DNA from: Siphonodentalium dalli
Lineage: Eukaryota; Mollusca; Scaphopoda; Gadilida; Siphonodentaliidae
Length of the DNA stretch: 64,000 bases
Direction of reading: 5' to 3'
Assembly (NCBI GenBank): GCA_032622095.1
Contig: CP136062.1
Span: 57,304,420 to 57,368,419 of the forward strand
Shown piece after piece: positions 35,047 through 45,899 of this stretch; positions within the stretch are counted from its first letter, which is position 1, and each line of letters starts with the position of its first letter. The notes below the pieces were generated by a model, which did not search any database, was not told the origin of the DNA, and was given only the letters and a program-made list of their open reading frames with translations. The translations under genes and the position numbers were made by a program.

Positions 35047-35535
35047 TTTCCAGCGAACCATACGACTCGCTCAGCAACAGCAACCACAACTCAGAAATCC
35101 ATCTTCCTGGTTACCACGATCCCGCCCGCAAAGACAGGAACGATGGTAGAACGGGAGGGGGTGTGTGTATCTACGTTCGGGACACTATACCATTCAAAAT
35201 ACGCGAAGACCTCGACAGTGATGAAGTAGAAGCTATCTGGATAGATGTTACAATTAACACAAAACGCTGTCTTGTATGATGTTTCTATCGCCCTCCCAAC
35301 TCCCCCGCAAGCCAGTGGACGAAAATTAATGATAACATTTCCCTCGCGCGCGATAGCGACCTGGATGTCATAATAGGTGGAGATTTCAATGAAAACTACG
35401 TACACAATGGTAATGGCAAGATAAACGGCATATGTAGCGAACGTGGACTGACCCAATTGGTTGCTGATAAAACACATTTTACTGAAAACTCCTCATCTAT
35501 TCTCGACTTGCTCATGACTAGCAACCCCAGCCTTG
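35047..35535 (+). pseudogene. Retrotransposon endonuclease fragment, 5'-truncated
   Basis: Plus-strand coding sequence of an APE-type LINE endonuclease: EIHLPGYHDPARKDRND, GRTGGGVCIYVRDTIPFK, FYRPPNSPASQW, GGDFNEN (GDxN motif) and DLLMTSNPSL near the end. The N-terminal residues with the catalytic Asn and Glu are missing. One in-frame TGA replaces a residue before CFYRPP near 35279. The frame breaks at 35535, exactly where the left inverted arm begins. The expected continuation (NIFDNIVRYHCPVV and the reverse transcriptase) is found on the minus strand next to the right arm, so this and 36207-38763 are probably halves of one protein. Confidence 0.87.
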
Positions 35536-35823
35536 TTAGTGTAAACATATTTTTATTTCCAAATCCAAACATAATACACATAATACACAAGTGACATAAA
35601 TATATAACATATAAGAGATAAATGTATGGAAATGAGGATCAGACAACAAGCCCGAGGGCTTATATGAAGTCTTCTCCTCTTTGGCGACATGTCCCTTCCT
35701 CAATAAGTGAGGGAGGGGTATCGATCAGACGGGAAAGGATATAAATAATGTTTTTTAAAGGAGAAGTAACTAAGTTTGAGTTGGGGATGGAAACAGCGGG
35801 AAGATAGTGTTAGGGATAGCAGG

Positions 35824-35859
<36 letters not shown>

Positions 35860-36203
35860 AGAGATAGAGAGAGAAAGAGAGAGAATGAGAGTGAGAAAGT
35901 GGAGGGGCAGAGTTTTCAATAATTTAGTTGCTGTGTGATGAAAATTATGCTCGTAGTAATATGCATGCGTCAGGCTCCATGGGAGGGGGTCAATCGCAAT
36001 GGCCATTTCCTATTTCAATGGGGTTCACTGTGAATATCGCTGCATTCTTCATGTAGAATCATTTCACGTATATACAGGATAGTGACAAGTAAGTAACTTA
36101 CAAAATAATCGTTATCGGAAGACATTTAGTACTACATATATAATGGGGAACATCGTGCTGCCGCATAACGCGGCCGGAATCCAAAGCAATTTGTTACCCA
36201 TAC
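35536..36203 (+). repeat. Left inverted arm, 668 bp
   Basis: Runs from TTAGTGTAAACATATTTTTA to TTTGTTACCCATAC and is the reverse complement of 38764-39425 with few differences, the main one being the length of the (GA)n tract at about 35827-35898. CCTTG precedes it. No coding function is recognised. Confidence 0.93.
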
Positions 36204-36206
36204 AGA

Positions 36207-38763
36207 TCATGGAAATCTTTTTGTTTTCATAATATATGTCTGTACTGCATTAAATATCAGTTTGTTTTCGCGAAGACTAAGCTCCCTTGACCCCTGCATT
36301 AGTGTATTCTCAGATAAGGCAACATTTGGTAGGGAGTCATATAGTTCTCTTCTGGGCTCTTGATAAAATGTACATTCAAAAAGATAGTGGTAAGTTGTCT
36401 CAAATTCCCCACATAAACAGAAGGGGGAAATTGTTAATTGGTTATCTGTCAGGTCACCACTCAGGTGGCTGCAGTTCAATCTTAACCGGGTGTGAAGGAT
36501 ATGAGATTTACGGGATTTACTATGATAAAAATAGGCAGGTGGACGTATATTGTCACTGTTCAGTTCTTTTTTGAAGTCTTCGATTGTACTGCAGCTTTTT
36601 ATAGTTTCCGGTAGTTTGTTCCATTCGGTAATTGTAGATGGTAAGAATGAATCCATATAATAGTCATAGTTAATATTCGAGGGTAGTCTTATATGTTCAA
36701 ATCTGAAATTATATCTGGAATTGTTTGCCTGGATTGGTCGTACATAGTTTCTCAGGATCGATGGAGCAGTTCCACGTATCATCTTAAAAAATTGGCATAG
36801 CTTGTGTTTTCTACGACGTGAAGAAAGGAGTTCCCAGCCAGTTTCTGATAAGAGGCGCGCATTGCTCGTACTGATGGTTGCACCTGTTACTATTCGGGCC
36901 ATTTCGTACTGTACCTTTTCAATGTCATCACTAAGATAATCGGGGCAGTTATCCCACACAGGGGAGGCATATTCCAGTATTGGTCGGATAAAGGTGTAGT
37001 GTATTTTTTCAAGCGTTTCTCTACTTAGTTTATATCTATGTTTTCGTACTAAATTTACACGACCCCATGCTTTATCGAGCATAGATCTTATGTGGATACC
37101 CCATGAGCCCATGTTATCGAAAGTAAGTCCCAGATGTTTATGGCTGTCAACCTCGATAATTGTCCCGGCTCCCATGGTCAGGCGTGGGTGATATACTGGT
37201 GTTTCTTTCCTGGAGATTAAGAGAGCTTCCGTTTTTAGGGGATTGAATTTTACAAGCCATTCTGATGCCCAACACATGAGAGTTTCGAGGTCATCATTTA
37301 TTAGTTTTGCGGCGATGGTGGGATCTTCGATAGTGAGAAATAGTGAGGTATCATCAGCAAATAAACGAATGTTACACCGTATATTTTCGGTTATATCATT
37401 AATATAAATCAAGAACAAAAGAGGGGCTAATACTGAGCCTTGTGGGACACCGGCTGTTACATCTTGTAATTCCGAGTGTGTGCCGTCTATGACAACTTGT
37501 TGATGCCTACATTCAAGTTACGATTTCAATAAGTTATGCAAGTTTCCATTTACACCCATTTTCGTCAGTTTGTTCAAGAGGCCACGGTGCCAGACTTTAT
37601 CGAACGCTTTACTTATGTCGCAGAATACACACCGGACCTCTTTTCCGTCGTCTAGTGATCGACATATATTGTCATATATTTCGGTAAGTTGGAAAACTGT
37701 TGAGTCATTGCGCATGAAACCAGCTTGGTAAAATGATAATAGATTGTTTTCATCGAGAAATTCCCATAGGTATTTATAAATACATTTTTCGTAGACCTTT
37801 GAGATGCAGCTTAGTAGGGAAATTGGTCGGTAATTTGATATAAGACTGCGGTCACCGCTCTTGAATATAGGTGTAATATGGGAACGCTTCCACTGGGGTG
37901 GGTAGTAACTGTTTTCGGTGAATATTCTAAAATAAAATTCAAGAGGTTCGCAGAGCGAGGAAGCACAATTTTTCAAAACCATCGGGCTTATTCCGTCGGG
38001 CCCACTTGACTTAGATATTTTGAGACTTTTTAACGCTTTGTAAATGTCAGGGGCTGTTATTTTTATATCGCTTAATGTGGATATGGAGTTATCAGGATCG
38101 AGCACTGGTAGGCGTTTCCCGACGTCATCAACTGATGAAATATTACAAAAATAGGAATTGAAAGCATTTGCTTTTTCAGTTGGTGAGATCAGGAAGTCGC
38201 CGTTTATGTTCAAGGGGGGTATTGATCGATCACTAGTTGTAAATACTATTTTTTGGAGGGTTTTCCACCAAGAAGACTGGTCATTTGATGGATTATTTAA
38301 TGTACGTTCATTCTTGGTGTCATAATCACGTTTGCTTTTTCTAATAGCCGATGTAGTTTCATTACGTTTAGATCTAAAGTTTGCCCATGTTTGTGGCGTG
38401 TTTCGCTTTTTAGCTATCTTGTGTAATCGATTTCGTTGCCTCATCATTTTCCGAACATTACACGTAAGCCATTGGGGACTACCTTTCCGGATCAGTACTA
38501 TCTTATTGGGGATATTTTCACTGAATACCTTCTTAATTTTTGCAGTCAAGTTATCTGCATGAGTTGATAGTTCAAATGGTGTATTATCGTCATAGTTCCA
38601 GCTCAAGAAGTCTTCGTTCATGGTATCGAAGTCAGCCAGATTATAGTTCCAGACTCGTCTGGTGTGGGTTGTAGCAGATTTATGTTTCAAAAGTTTTATC
38701 CGAGCAACAACTGGACAGTGATACCTAACTATGTTGTCGAATATGTTACCAAGAACACAAGGG
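36207..38763 (-). pseudogene. CR1/L2-like reverse transcriptase, one nonsense codon
   Basis: Minus-strand frame of about 850 codons for the reverse transcriptase half of a LINE polyprotein. In order it has the endonuclease tail (NIFDNIVRYHCPVVARIKLL), the linker, fingers/palm motifs SSGPDGISPMVL, NYRPISLLSCISKVYE, CDISKAFDKVWHRGLL, then GVPQGSVLAPLLF and the catalytic FADDTSLF. Next come the thumb (KHLGLTFDN), EYASPVWDNCPDYL, and a C-terminal Cys/His cluster (CLCGEFETTYHYLFEC). A single in-frame TAA at 37518-37520 follows LHNLLKS; both sides read in the same frame. It lies between the two inverted arms in the orientation opposite to its own endonuclease. The CR1/L2-like assignment is by general motif style. 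Confidence 0.9.
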
Positions 38764-39062
38764 GTATGGGTAACAAATTGCTTTGGATTCCGGCCGCGTT
38801 ATGCGACAGCACGATGTTCCCCATTATATATGTAGTACTAAATGTCTTCCGATAACGATTATTTTGTAAGTTACTTACTTGTCACTATCCTGTATATACG
38901 TGAAATGATTCTACATGAAGAATTCAGCGATATTCACAGTGAACCTCATTGAAATAGGAATTGGCCATTGCGATTGACCCCCTCCCATGGAGCCTGACGC
39001 ATGCATATTACTACGAGCATAATTTTCATCACGCAGCAACTATACTTTCTCACTCTATCTCA

Positions 39063-39147
<85 letters not shown>

Positions 39148-39425
39148 CCTCCTGCTATCTTCCCACTGTTTCCATCCCCAACTCAAACTTAGTTACTTCT
39201 CCTTTAAAAAACATTATTTTTATCCTTTCCCGTCTGATCGATACCCCTCCCTCACTTATTGGGGGAGGGGCATGTCGCCAAAGAGGAGAAGACTTCATAT
39301 AAGCCCTCGGGCTTGTTGTCTGATCCTCATTTCCATACATTATCTCTTATATGTTATATATTTATATCATTTGTGTATTATGTGTATTATGTTTGGATTT
39401 GGAAATAAAAATATGTTTACACTAA
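38764..39425 (-). repeat. Right inverted arm, 662 bp
   Basis: Reverse complement of 35536-36203. It contains a long (CT)n microsatellite at 39063-39142. On its inner side the flank reads CCTTG on the minus strand, matching the CCTTG outside the left arm. Confidence 0.93.
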
Positions 39426-39650
39426 CCACAACTGCAACTATAAAACATAAAATGGACACCTCGGGACCCTCCCATACCCCGTATTAAAGCTCGTGGGCTC
39501 ACCCTATACAATAGTAATTGAATTCAACCCACTTTGCCGGGTTCAGACATGAGGTTTTTCTATGTTCAATTTCCTCAAGCCAACAACCGTGGGGTGAAGG
39601 AGAAGATCGCTCGATCATTCGACCATCACGGGCGCTTCGCGCCCACTAAA

Positions 39651-40994
39651 CGCACTCACCATGCACTCACCATGCACCCACCATGCACCCACCATGCACT
39701 CACCATGCACTCACCATGCACTCACCATGTACTCACCATGCACCCACTACATGTACTCACCATGTACTCACCATGCACTCACCATGTACTCACCATGCAC
39801 CCACTACATGTACTCACCATGCACTCACCATGCACTCACCATGCACTCACCATGCACTCACCATGCACTCACCATGCACTCACCATGTACTCACCATGCA
39901 CTCACCATGCACTCACCATGCACTCACCATGCACTCACCATGCACTCATTATGCACCCACTACACGCACTCACCATGCACTCACCATGCACTCACCATGC
40001 ACTCACCATGCACTCAACATGCACTCACCATGCACTCACCATGCACCCACTACACGCACTCACCATGCACTCACCATGCACTCACCATGCACTCACCATG
40101 CAATCACCATGCACTCACCATGCACTCACCATGCACTCACCATGCACTCACCATGCACTCACCATGCACTCACCATGCACCCACCATGCACCCACCATGC
40201 ACCCACCATGCACTCACCATGCACTCACCATGCACCCACCATGCACTCACCATGCACCCACTACACGCACTCACCATGCACTCACCATGCACTCACCATG
40301 CACTCACCATGCACTCACCATGCACTCACCATGCACTCACCATGCACTCACCATGCACCCATCATGCACTCACCATGCACTCACCATGCACTCACCATGC
40401 ACTCACCATGTACTCACCATGCACCCACCATGCACTCACCATGCACTCACCGTGCACCCACCATGCACTCACCGTGCACTCACCATGCACTCACCATGCA
40501 CCCACTACACGCACTCACCATGCACTCACCATGCACTCACCATGCACTCACCATGCACTCACCATGCACTCACCATGCACTCACCATGCACTCACCATGC
40601 ACTCACCATGCACTCACCATGCACTCACCATGCACTCACCATGCACTCACCATGCACTCACCATGCACTCACCATGCACTCACCATGCACTCACCATGCA
40701 CCCACCATGCACTCACCATGCACTCACCATGCACTCACCATGCACTCACCATGCTCTCACCATGTACTCACCATGCACCCACCATGCACTCACCATGTAC
40801 TCACCATGCACTCACCATGCACTCACCATGCACTCACCATGTACTCACCATGCACCCACCATGCACCCACCATGCACTCACCATGCACCCACCATGCACT
40901 CACCATGCACTCACCATGCACTCACCATGCACTCACCATGCACTCACCATGCACTCACCATGCACTCACCATGTACTCACCATGCACTCACCAT
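39651..40994. repeat. 11-bp minisatellite, about 120 units
   Basis: Head-to-tail copies of ACTCACCATGC for about 1.34 kb. Variants (ACCCACC, TGTACTC, CTACACGC) recur in register and hint at higher-order units, for example near 39750, 39960, 40050 and 40260. Because 11 is not a multiple of three and the unit lacks stops on this strand, all three forward frames are open for 450-490 codons with an 11-residue period (HSPCTHHALTM). No evidence of a real protein. Confidence 0.97.
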
Positions 40995-41119
40995 GTGTAA
41001 GTTATGCATCTTCTTTGAGAGAGCGGGCAGGGAATTGGTTAAAAGTCGGACAAAGTGGTTAGTGCACATGTCACTCATACAAAGGTACCGAGTATCCGAA
41101 GTCCAAGCGCTTAATTCAT

Positions 41120-41333
41120 TAATGCCCTAATTAATCGACTCCATAACCACAGCAGAATTATGGGTAACTTTTCAGGATTTAATCGGAAATATGGCTTGTT
41201 GCCATTCATCGGAAAGCCATTCTCTCTCGTCGAGAGTTTTCCTATGAATTGCAACAAGCCATATTTCCGACTAAATCTTGAAAAGTTACCCATAATTCTG
41301 CTGTGGTTATGGAGTCGATTACTTAGGGCATTA
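41120..41333. mobile_element. Fold-back MITE, 214 bp
   Basis: TAATGCCCTAA at the left is mirrored by TTAGGGCATTA at the right. Inner pairing is nearly continuous for about 95 bp per arm (ACCACAGCAGAATTATGGGT and its complement), around a loop near CTCTCGTCGAGAG. The outermost TA could be a mariner-type target duplication. Confidence 0.88.
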
Positions 41334-41782
41334 CTGTACAATATTCATGATGTGTTTGTGCAAGTAAATCAAACAGAGACCTACGCATTGCATCCTACCT
41401 TGTTATTGACGTACCTTTCTTGACATAAGATAAGTAGTGCACACTGAATTCTTTGTCTGCACGGTTGCAATTTATTGCAAACACTTTGTGCATTTAATCT
41501 GTTTGTTAAACATTGACATGCAGTATAGTCGTGAACGTCTGTGAAATGAAACGAATTCAATATATTATGAAGATAACCCTGTATAAACGAGCAGTCGAAT
41601 TATTTGCTAATACTTTGATAAGTATATATCACCTGCGGAATTAAAAACAATTATAACCCAGGTCACCAAATTTTGGGGGACAAATTCCATGCCAGGGTAT
41701 AATTATGCAATATACGAAACAACATGAACGTCACAATGACGGTCTTATTGTTGTGTTTTTGTCCAAGAACCTGAGAAATTAA

Positions 41783-42311
41783 AGGGACACAAGGCACTCA
41801 CGGTTAGTAAATGAGCAAAAATTAAAAAAAATTGTTAAAACACCACCATTAAGAAGAACATGGAGAAATAGATACAATATTAATTTTTGATAACTTTTTA
41901 GTAACGAAATTTTGCGAAATTTCGAAGTTTACGTCATCATTGTTACGTAAACAAAACTGTTACAGCGATTTTGTCAAGAAACGTCGCTAATCGCGTACCA
42001 AGTTACAATATTTTAGTCTGAATATGATTTTCAGAATATTGTTTAATGCTTTGACCTTTACCAATATTAAAATCTGATTAAATGTTGGTATCGTATTGAA
42101 CTAATTGGACTTTGATTGGTAAAGCCACTGTACCAATAATGTTTTCATAACACAAGTTTTGATATGCGAAATCTCGTTATTGGGGAGTTATTAATAATGA
42201 GCATAACAACAAAGTGGGTTTTGTTTTAAGTATACTTGTTTATTATAGTCGTTTTACAGATGTTTATGTTATTTCGCTTGCATGAACCCACCTCGAATGA
42301 TTTGTGTCCCT
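41783..42311. mobile_element. TTAA-flanked MITE with AGGGACACAA ends
   Basis: AGGGACACAA at the left and TTGTGTCCCT at the right, each flush with TTAA (41779-41782 and 42312-42315). TTAA targets are used by piggyBac and Kolobok transposons. No coding sequence in the 529 bp. Confidence 0.75.
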
Positions 42312-42319
42312 TTAAAACT

Positions 42320-44050
42320 AAATCAGAAATGGAAAACTGACCGGGTCAGGGTTCAGTGCGATACAATGTGCACATCTGTAAATTACTAGCATAGAGAAAT
42401 GCGATTGCCACGAAGTCAATAGTTGATAACTATATATGTAATTTCTATCGATGATGTGTGACGATACGTTGCCGGGTTAACGTTGGCATTGGCCAAATTA
42501 GCTAATTGCCATATTTTTCGAAAGTGGCAACAAACATTTCATTTGGCCAAAGTTTTTTCACCCCAAAATCGGAAATCTAATTCGAAAACCCAAATTGACA
42601 CGTGAATCAAATTTATAGTATGGTCGTCTGCTACTTGATCAGACGGCTTAATGGATAACAATTGGTACTGATTGATAGTGCACTATCAAACAATGTAATA
42701 AAACAGTCCTTATAATTCTTTTGCTGTCATAATGCTGAATGGTAGATGGTGGGTAGTGGTATATTGTCAAGTAACAATTGGTGGGATTAAAGAAGTCTTG
42801 ACACGGTATTTGAAGGTATGGACATAATTATATTATTATATTATTCATTAATTGTGAGACCAGAAAATGAGGATTTAATTTGGCCATAGGTTTTTTAATT
42901 TGGCCAACAAAAATCAGAATTTGCCAAAAATATTTTTCGGTCCAGCGTGAACACTGATGAGCTGATGTGAACCCCTTCGTTGCTGAATGGATTATCCCAT
43001 TCAGTTATTTACTAAAGTATACATGGGTATGGTATATTATTCATTTCGAGGGGTGTTCCGAAAAAAGTGAGCAAACGACAAACATACACAACAATAATAG
43101 AAGTGCAGAAGGATTCATATTCATTGGTGGGAAATGTTCAGAAATGCCCGTCAAAGCCACTCGTTTCAGGTTGATATGAGTGGGTGGAAATGAGGTTTCT
43201 TACTAAATTTCGAAAAGCCAACTGGCCAAGCGGTGGAAACATTATCAAATCTTGCTCAGCAAATGACTAGCAGTTTACTGTATTCGACTGCTCGTCCTGA
43301 TGTGATCAGAACGCAAAATAATGCAGAAAGAGCAAAAATCGAGAAAAGGAAGACCATGTGGGGGTAATCACAACAACTCTTCCGAGATCCTGATTTGTGG
43401 GGCCTAAACATCACCGGTCTTATTGGATGGTCATGCAGTGCTCGTGACCGCATCATTTACAATCATTTCCGACCATCAAATGTCAAAATCATTCAACCAC
43501 ATCCTGCCTGAGACCACAGACAGAGACATTTTTAAATATGTTTTCTAAATGTTGACTTTAGTTTACCTGCAGCTAGCTCCAGGTTTTCCAGATTGATCGA
43601 CTCGGTTCAACTTATCAAAATGTTCAATTTCTCAATTTCTAACAAACGCTTAATATATCGTTAATAAGATTGTTTTTTAATTTAAATTTAAATTAAATTT
43701 TTTATTATTGGTAATTTTAATATGTCCACATACCTGTTTCACTGGCGACGTTATGGATGGTGCGTCATACAAAACACTTCTTGACGAAAATGTCTGTTCG
43801 CATTTCGTTTTCGTCACGAATGTGCATGTTTGGTGACTATATTTTGCTCCAAGATTTGATACCCCGCAAAGACAATATTTCCAAGGACCATTCTCCAAGT
43901 GACCCATCACGCGATGCGTAAAGATGGCCGCGATTGGATCTTAATTCGCAGAGTTGTTATCCAGGCAATACAACTCTCCGTGGCGATTGTGAAAAGAAGA
44001 CCGAACAAATTGTCCCCGTTCCAATTTATAATTGTTCCGTTATCTCTGGA
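42320..44050. other. Gene-free stretch
   Basis: AT-rich with scattered TTTGGCCA motifs (42495-42920) and a piece of the ATTCATTGGTGGGAAATGTT MITE at 43110-43145. Nothing coding is recognised. Confidence 0.5.
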
Positions 44051-44300
44051 ATGTGGAGTCGGAAAAAAATTTCAGGCATTTATGCTGATTTTTAACTTTC
44101 GACCCTTGTTCGGACCCACCCACCCTCGCGTCCAAATTTGTTTCCGTTTTCGGTAGTTTTTCCGACCATTTTTGTTTTACACCCACCCCCCCTTTAACAC
44201 TAAAACCGATATTTGCGGGGGAAATGCACTATAAACAGCTGTATATGAATTTCTGGGCATACTATTTGCCATGGATGTTAACATCGACATGTAAATAGTA
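44050..44300. repeat. Second copy of the 10838 repeat
   Basis: Shares GTCGGAA, CCCACCCACCC, TTTTCCGTTTTCGG and CAGCTGTATATGAATTTCTG with 10838-11080, and ends at the start of a satellite unit (GTTAACATCGACATGTAAATAG). Confidence 0.85.
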
Positions 44301-44385
44301 TGATATTGTGAAATTTCTCATTATTTGCGAGAAAGTATTTTCAGTGGGCAAATTATTTCATTGAACAAACTTGTCCGCTCAAAAC

Positions 44386-44530
44386 CAGACTTATCGCCAC
44401 AACCGTTATACCGAGTATAATATATATTGAGTATTGTCATGGAATGTCTCAGTATTCAAAATTTCCAATTTATATACAGGCACCCGCTTCGAAATTACTG
44501 CATGTCCGGTTAGTCATGTACACCCCGAAA
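44386..44530 (+). repeat. Dispersed repeat, inverted relative to 49565-49720
   Basis: CATGGAATGTCTCAGTATTC and CAGGCACCCGCTTCGAAATT occur here and as reverse complements at 49580-49655. Similarity extends to a CGCCACA block on the outer side. Confidence 0.85.
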
Positions 44531-44796
44531 TTTAGTCGCGATCGATCAGACCCGGCGGACAGTTATTGGTGTTCACCCCAGAGTCGAACTGGGTTATTTG
44601 GTTGGCTGCCTTTCGCCAAAATTGACACATTTGGCCTACATTTTCTCTGTTGCAAAGCGTATGCTGTTTTAGTTTTGTTACCGAACACATTTTGCTCATT
44701 TTTTCCAAACAATATAGTATTAATCATAATACTCTCAGCTCCGCTACATACCTACACTTGATTTTATAATAATATAATACAAGAAAACTACAGTCA

Positions 44797-44875
44797 GAAA
44801 TGGTAACACCACCAAGATCATATCATTAGCAATAAATATAAATTATAATATAAAATATATTGGTTGCATGAATGC
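44797..44875 (+). repeat. Dispersed repeat, also at 51452-51535
   Basis: CAGAAATGGTAACACCACCA through ATAAAATATATTGGTTGCAT; a direct copy with about five changes lies at 51452-51535. Confidence 0.88.
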
Positions 44876-44932
44876 ACCGCCTCAGAATTCCGTTAAAACA
44901 ACTGATCCTTCAAATTATTAAAAAAAAACTAC

Positions 44933-45231
44933 GGCTTATTACTACTGAAGGGGTCACTCTCACCAAAAAAGTGCTGAAGGGTACATTGTATTTTCAAAAT
45001 GTGCTGAAGGGTACACGGGGTTTGAAATATCATTATAAAGGATATTCAGTCTTCGTATCTGCCATGATTTCTGGTAGATAATAATTGTTTACGTTCCAAT
45101 GAATATTAAAATGTACTGAAAACAAATGGGCGCCAGATTTTCATAAACACAACTTATGTAATGGTGTTCGTGCCGATCACAAACCATGTGTACCCTTCAG
45201 CACTTTTTTGGTGAGAGTGAGGCCTTATTAC
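44933..45231. repeat. Inverted repeat around 45.1 kb
   Basis: CTCACCAAAAAAGTGCTGAA at the left and TTCAGCACTTTTTTGGTGAG at the right. AGTGCTGAAGGGTACA is also tandemly repeated three times at 44970-45015. Confidence 0.8.
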
Positions 45232-45468
45232 TGCACGTTTTTCATTCACCAAACCAGAAAGCTTCAAAATCCACATCAAAAATTGTGTTCGCGCCATAAA
45301 ATCTTCAAGTGCATGTGCATGACCCAGCCATTGTTCATACCTAAACACCGAACGCAATTAACGCGTCATAATACATATAGTTATATGCTGCAACTTTATC
45401 TTATACCGGTTTGATGTTATACTGTGTATTAAATTTTAGCTATATCTTACATAGAGGATATGAAGTGA

Positions 45469-45588
45469 GTGTTTCTCTCATACGATATTTATGAAACGAG
45501 TCTAAGAATTTTCAGTTTTCTCGAGCCTCCGGCGAGAGAAAACTGAAAATTCGTGACGAGTTTCATAAATATGATATGAGAGAAACAC
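45469..45588. repeat. Fold-back hairpin of about 120 bp
   Basis: GTGTTTCTCTCATA...ATATTTATGAAACGAGTC pairs with GACGAGTTTCATAAATAT...GAGAGAAACAC, with an inner stem TTTTCAGTTTTCTC/GAGAAAACTGAAAA. A CGAATTACATATTCTATTTA motif follows and recurs at 45828. Confidence 0.85.
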
Positions 45589-45899
45589 GAATTACATATT
45601 CTATTTATCATATGACACCTGTAAATTGATTATGATGTCAAAATCGCACACAAATCACTAAATAGCTATATGACATCGGCAGCGAAAGGTTAATGTGACG
45701 TCACTTCATTGCACCGGAAGCCCAATTACACCTGGTGAACTAGCAGAAATAATATGCACGCGAAGATATAGTGCGCTATTCTGTTCTCAGTTTGTGACAT
45801 TATATCGTATGTTTATTAGATAAATACGAATTACATATTCTATTTATCGTATAACAATGTCCAAAACTATATATTTCAAGATTATAATTGCGAGAATTT

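Noticed and set aside
35536-39425. LTR retrotransposon reading of the 0.66-kb arms
   Set aside because: The arms are inverted, not direct, lack TG...CA ends, and the enclosed protein is a non-LTR reverse transcriptase without protease, RNase H or integrase.
39651-40994. Three overlapping long reading frames as real proteins
   Set aside because: They are produced by an 11-bp repeat without stop codons; no signal peptide logic, splice sites or non-repeat domain supports a gene.
39651-40994. CRISPR array
   Set aside because: Eukaryotic DNA, no unique spacers; repeats are contiguous minisatellite units. The same applies to the other tandem arrays.
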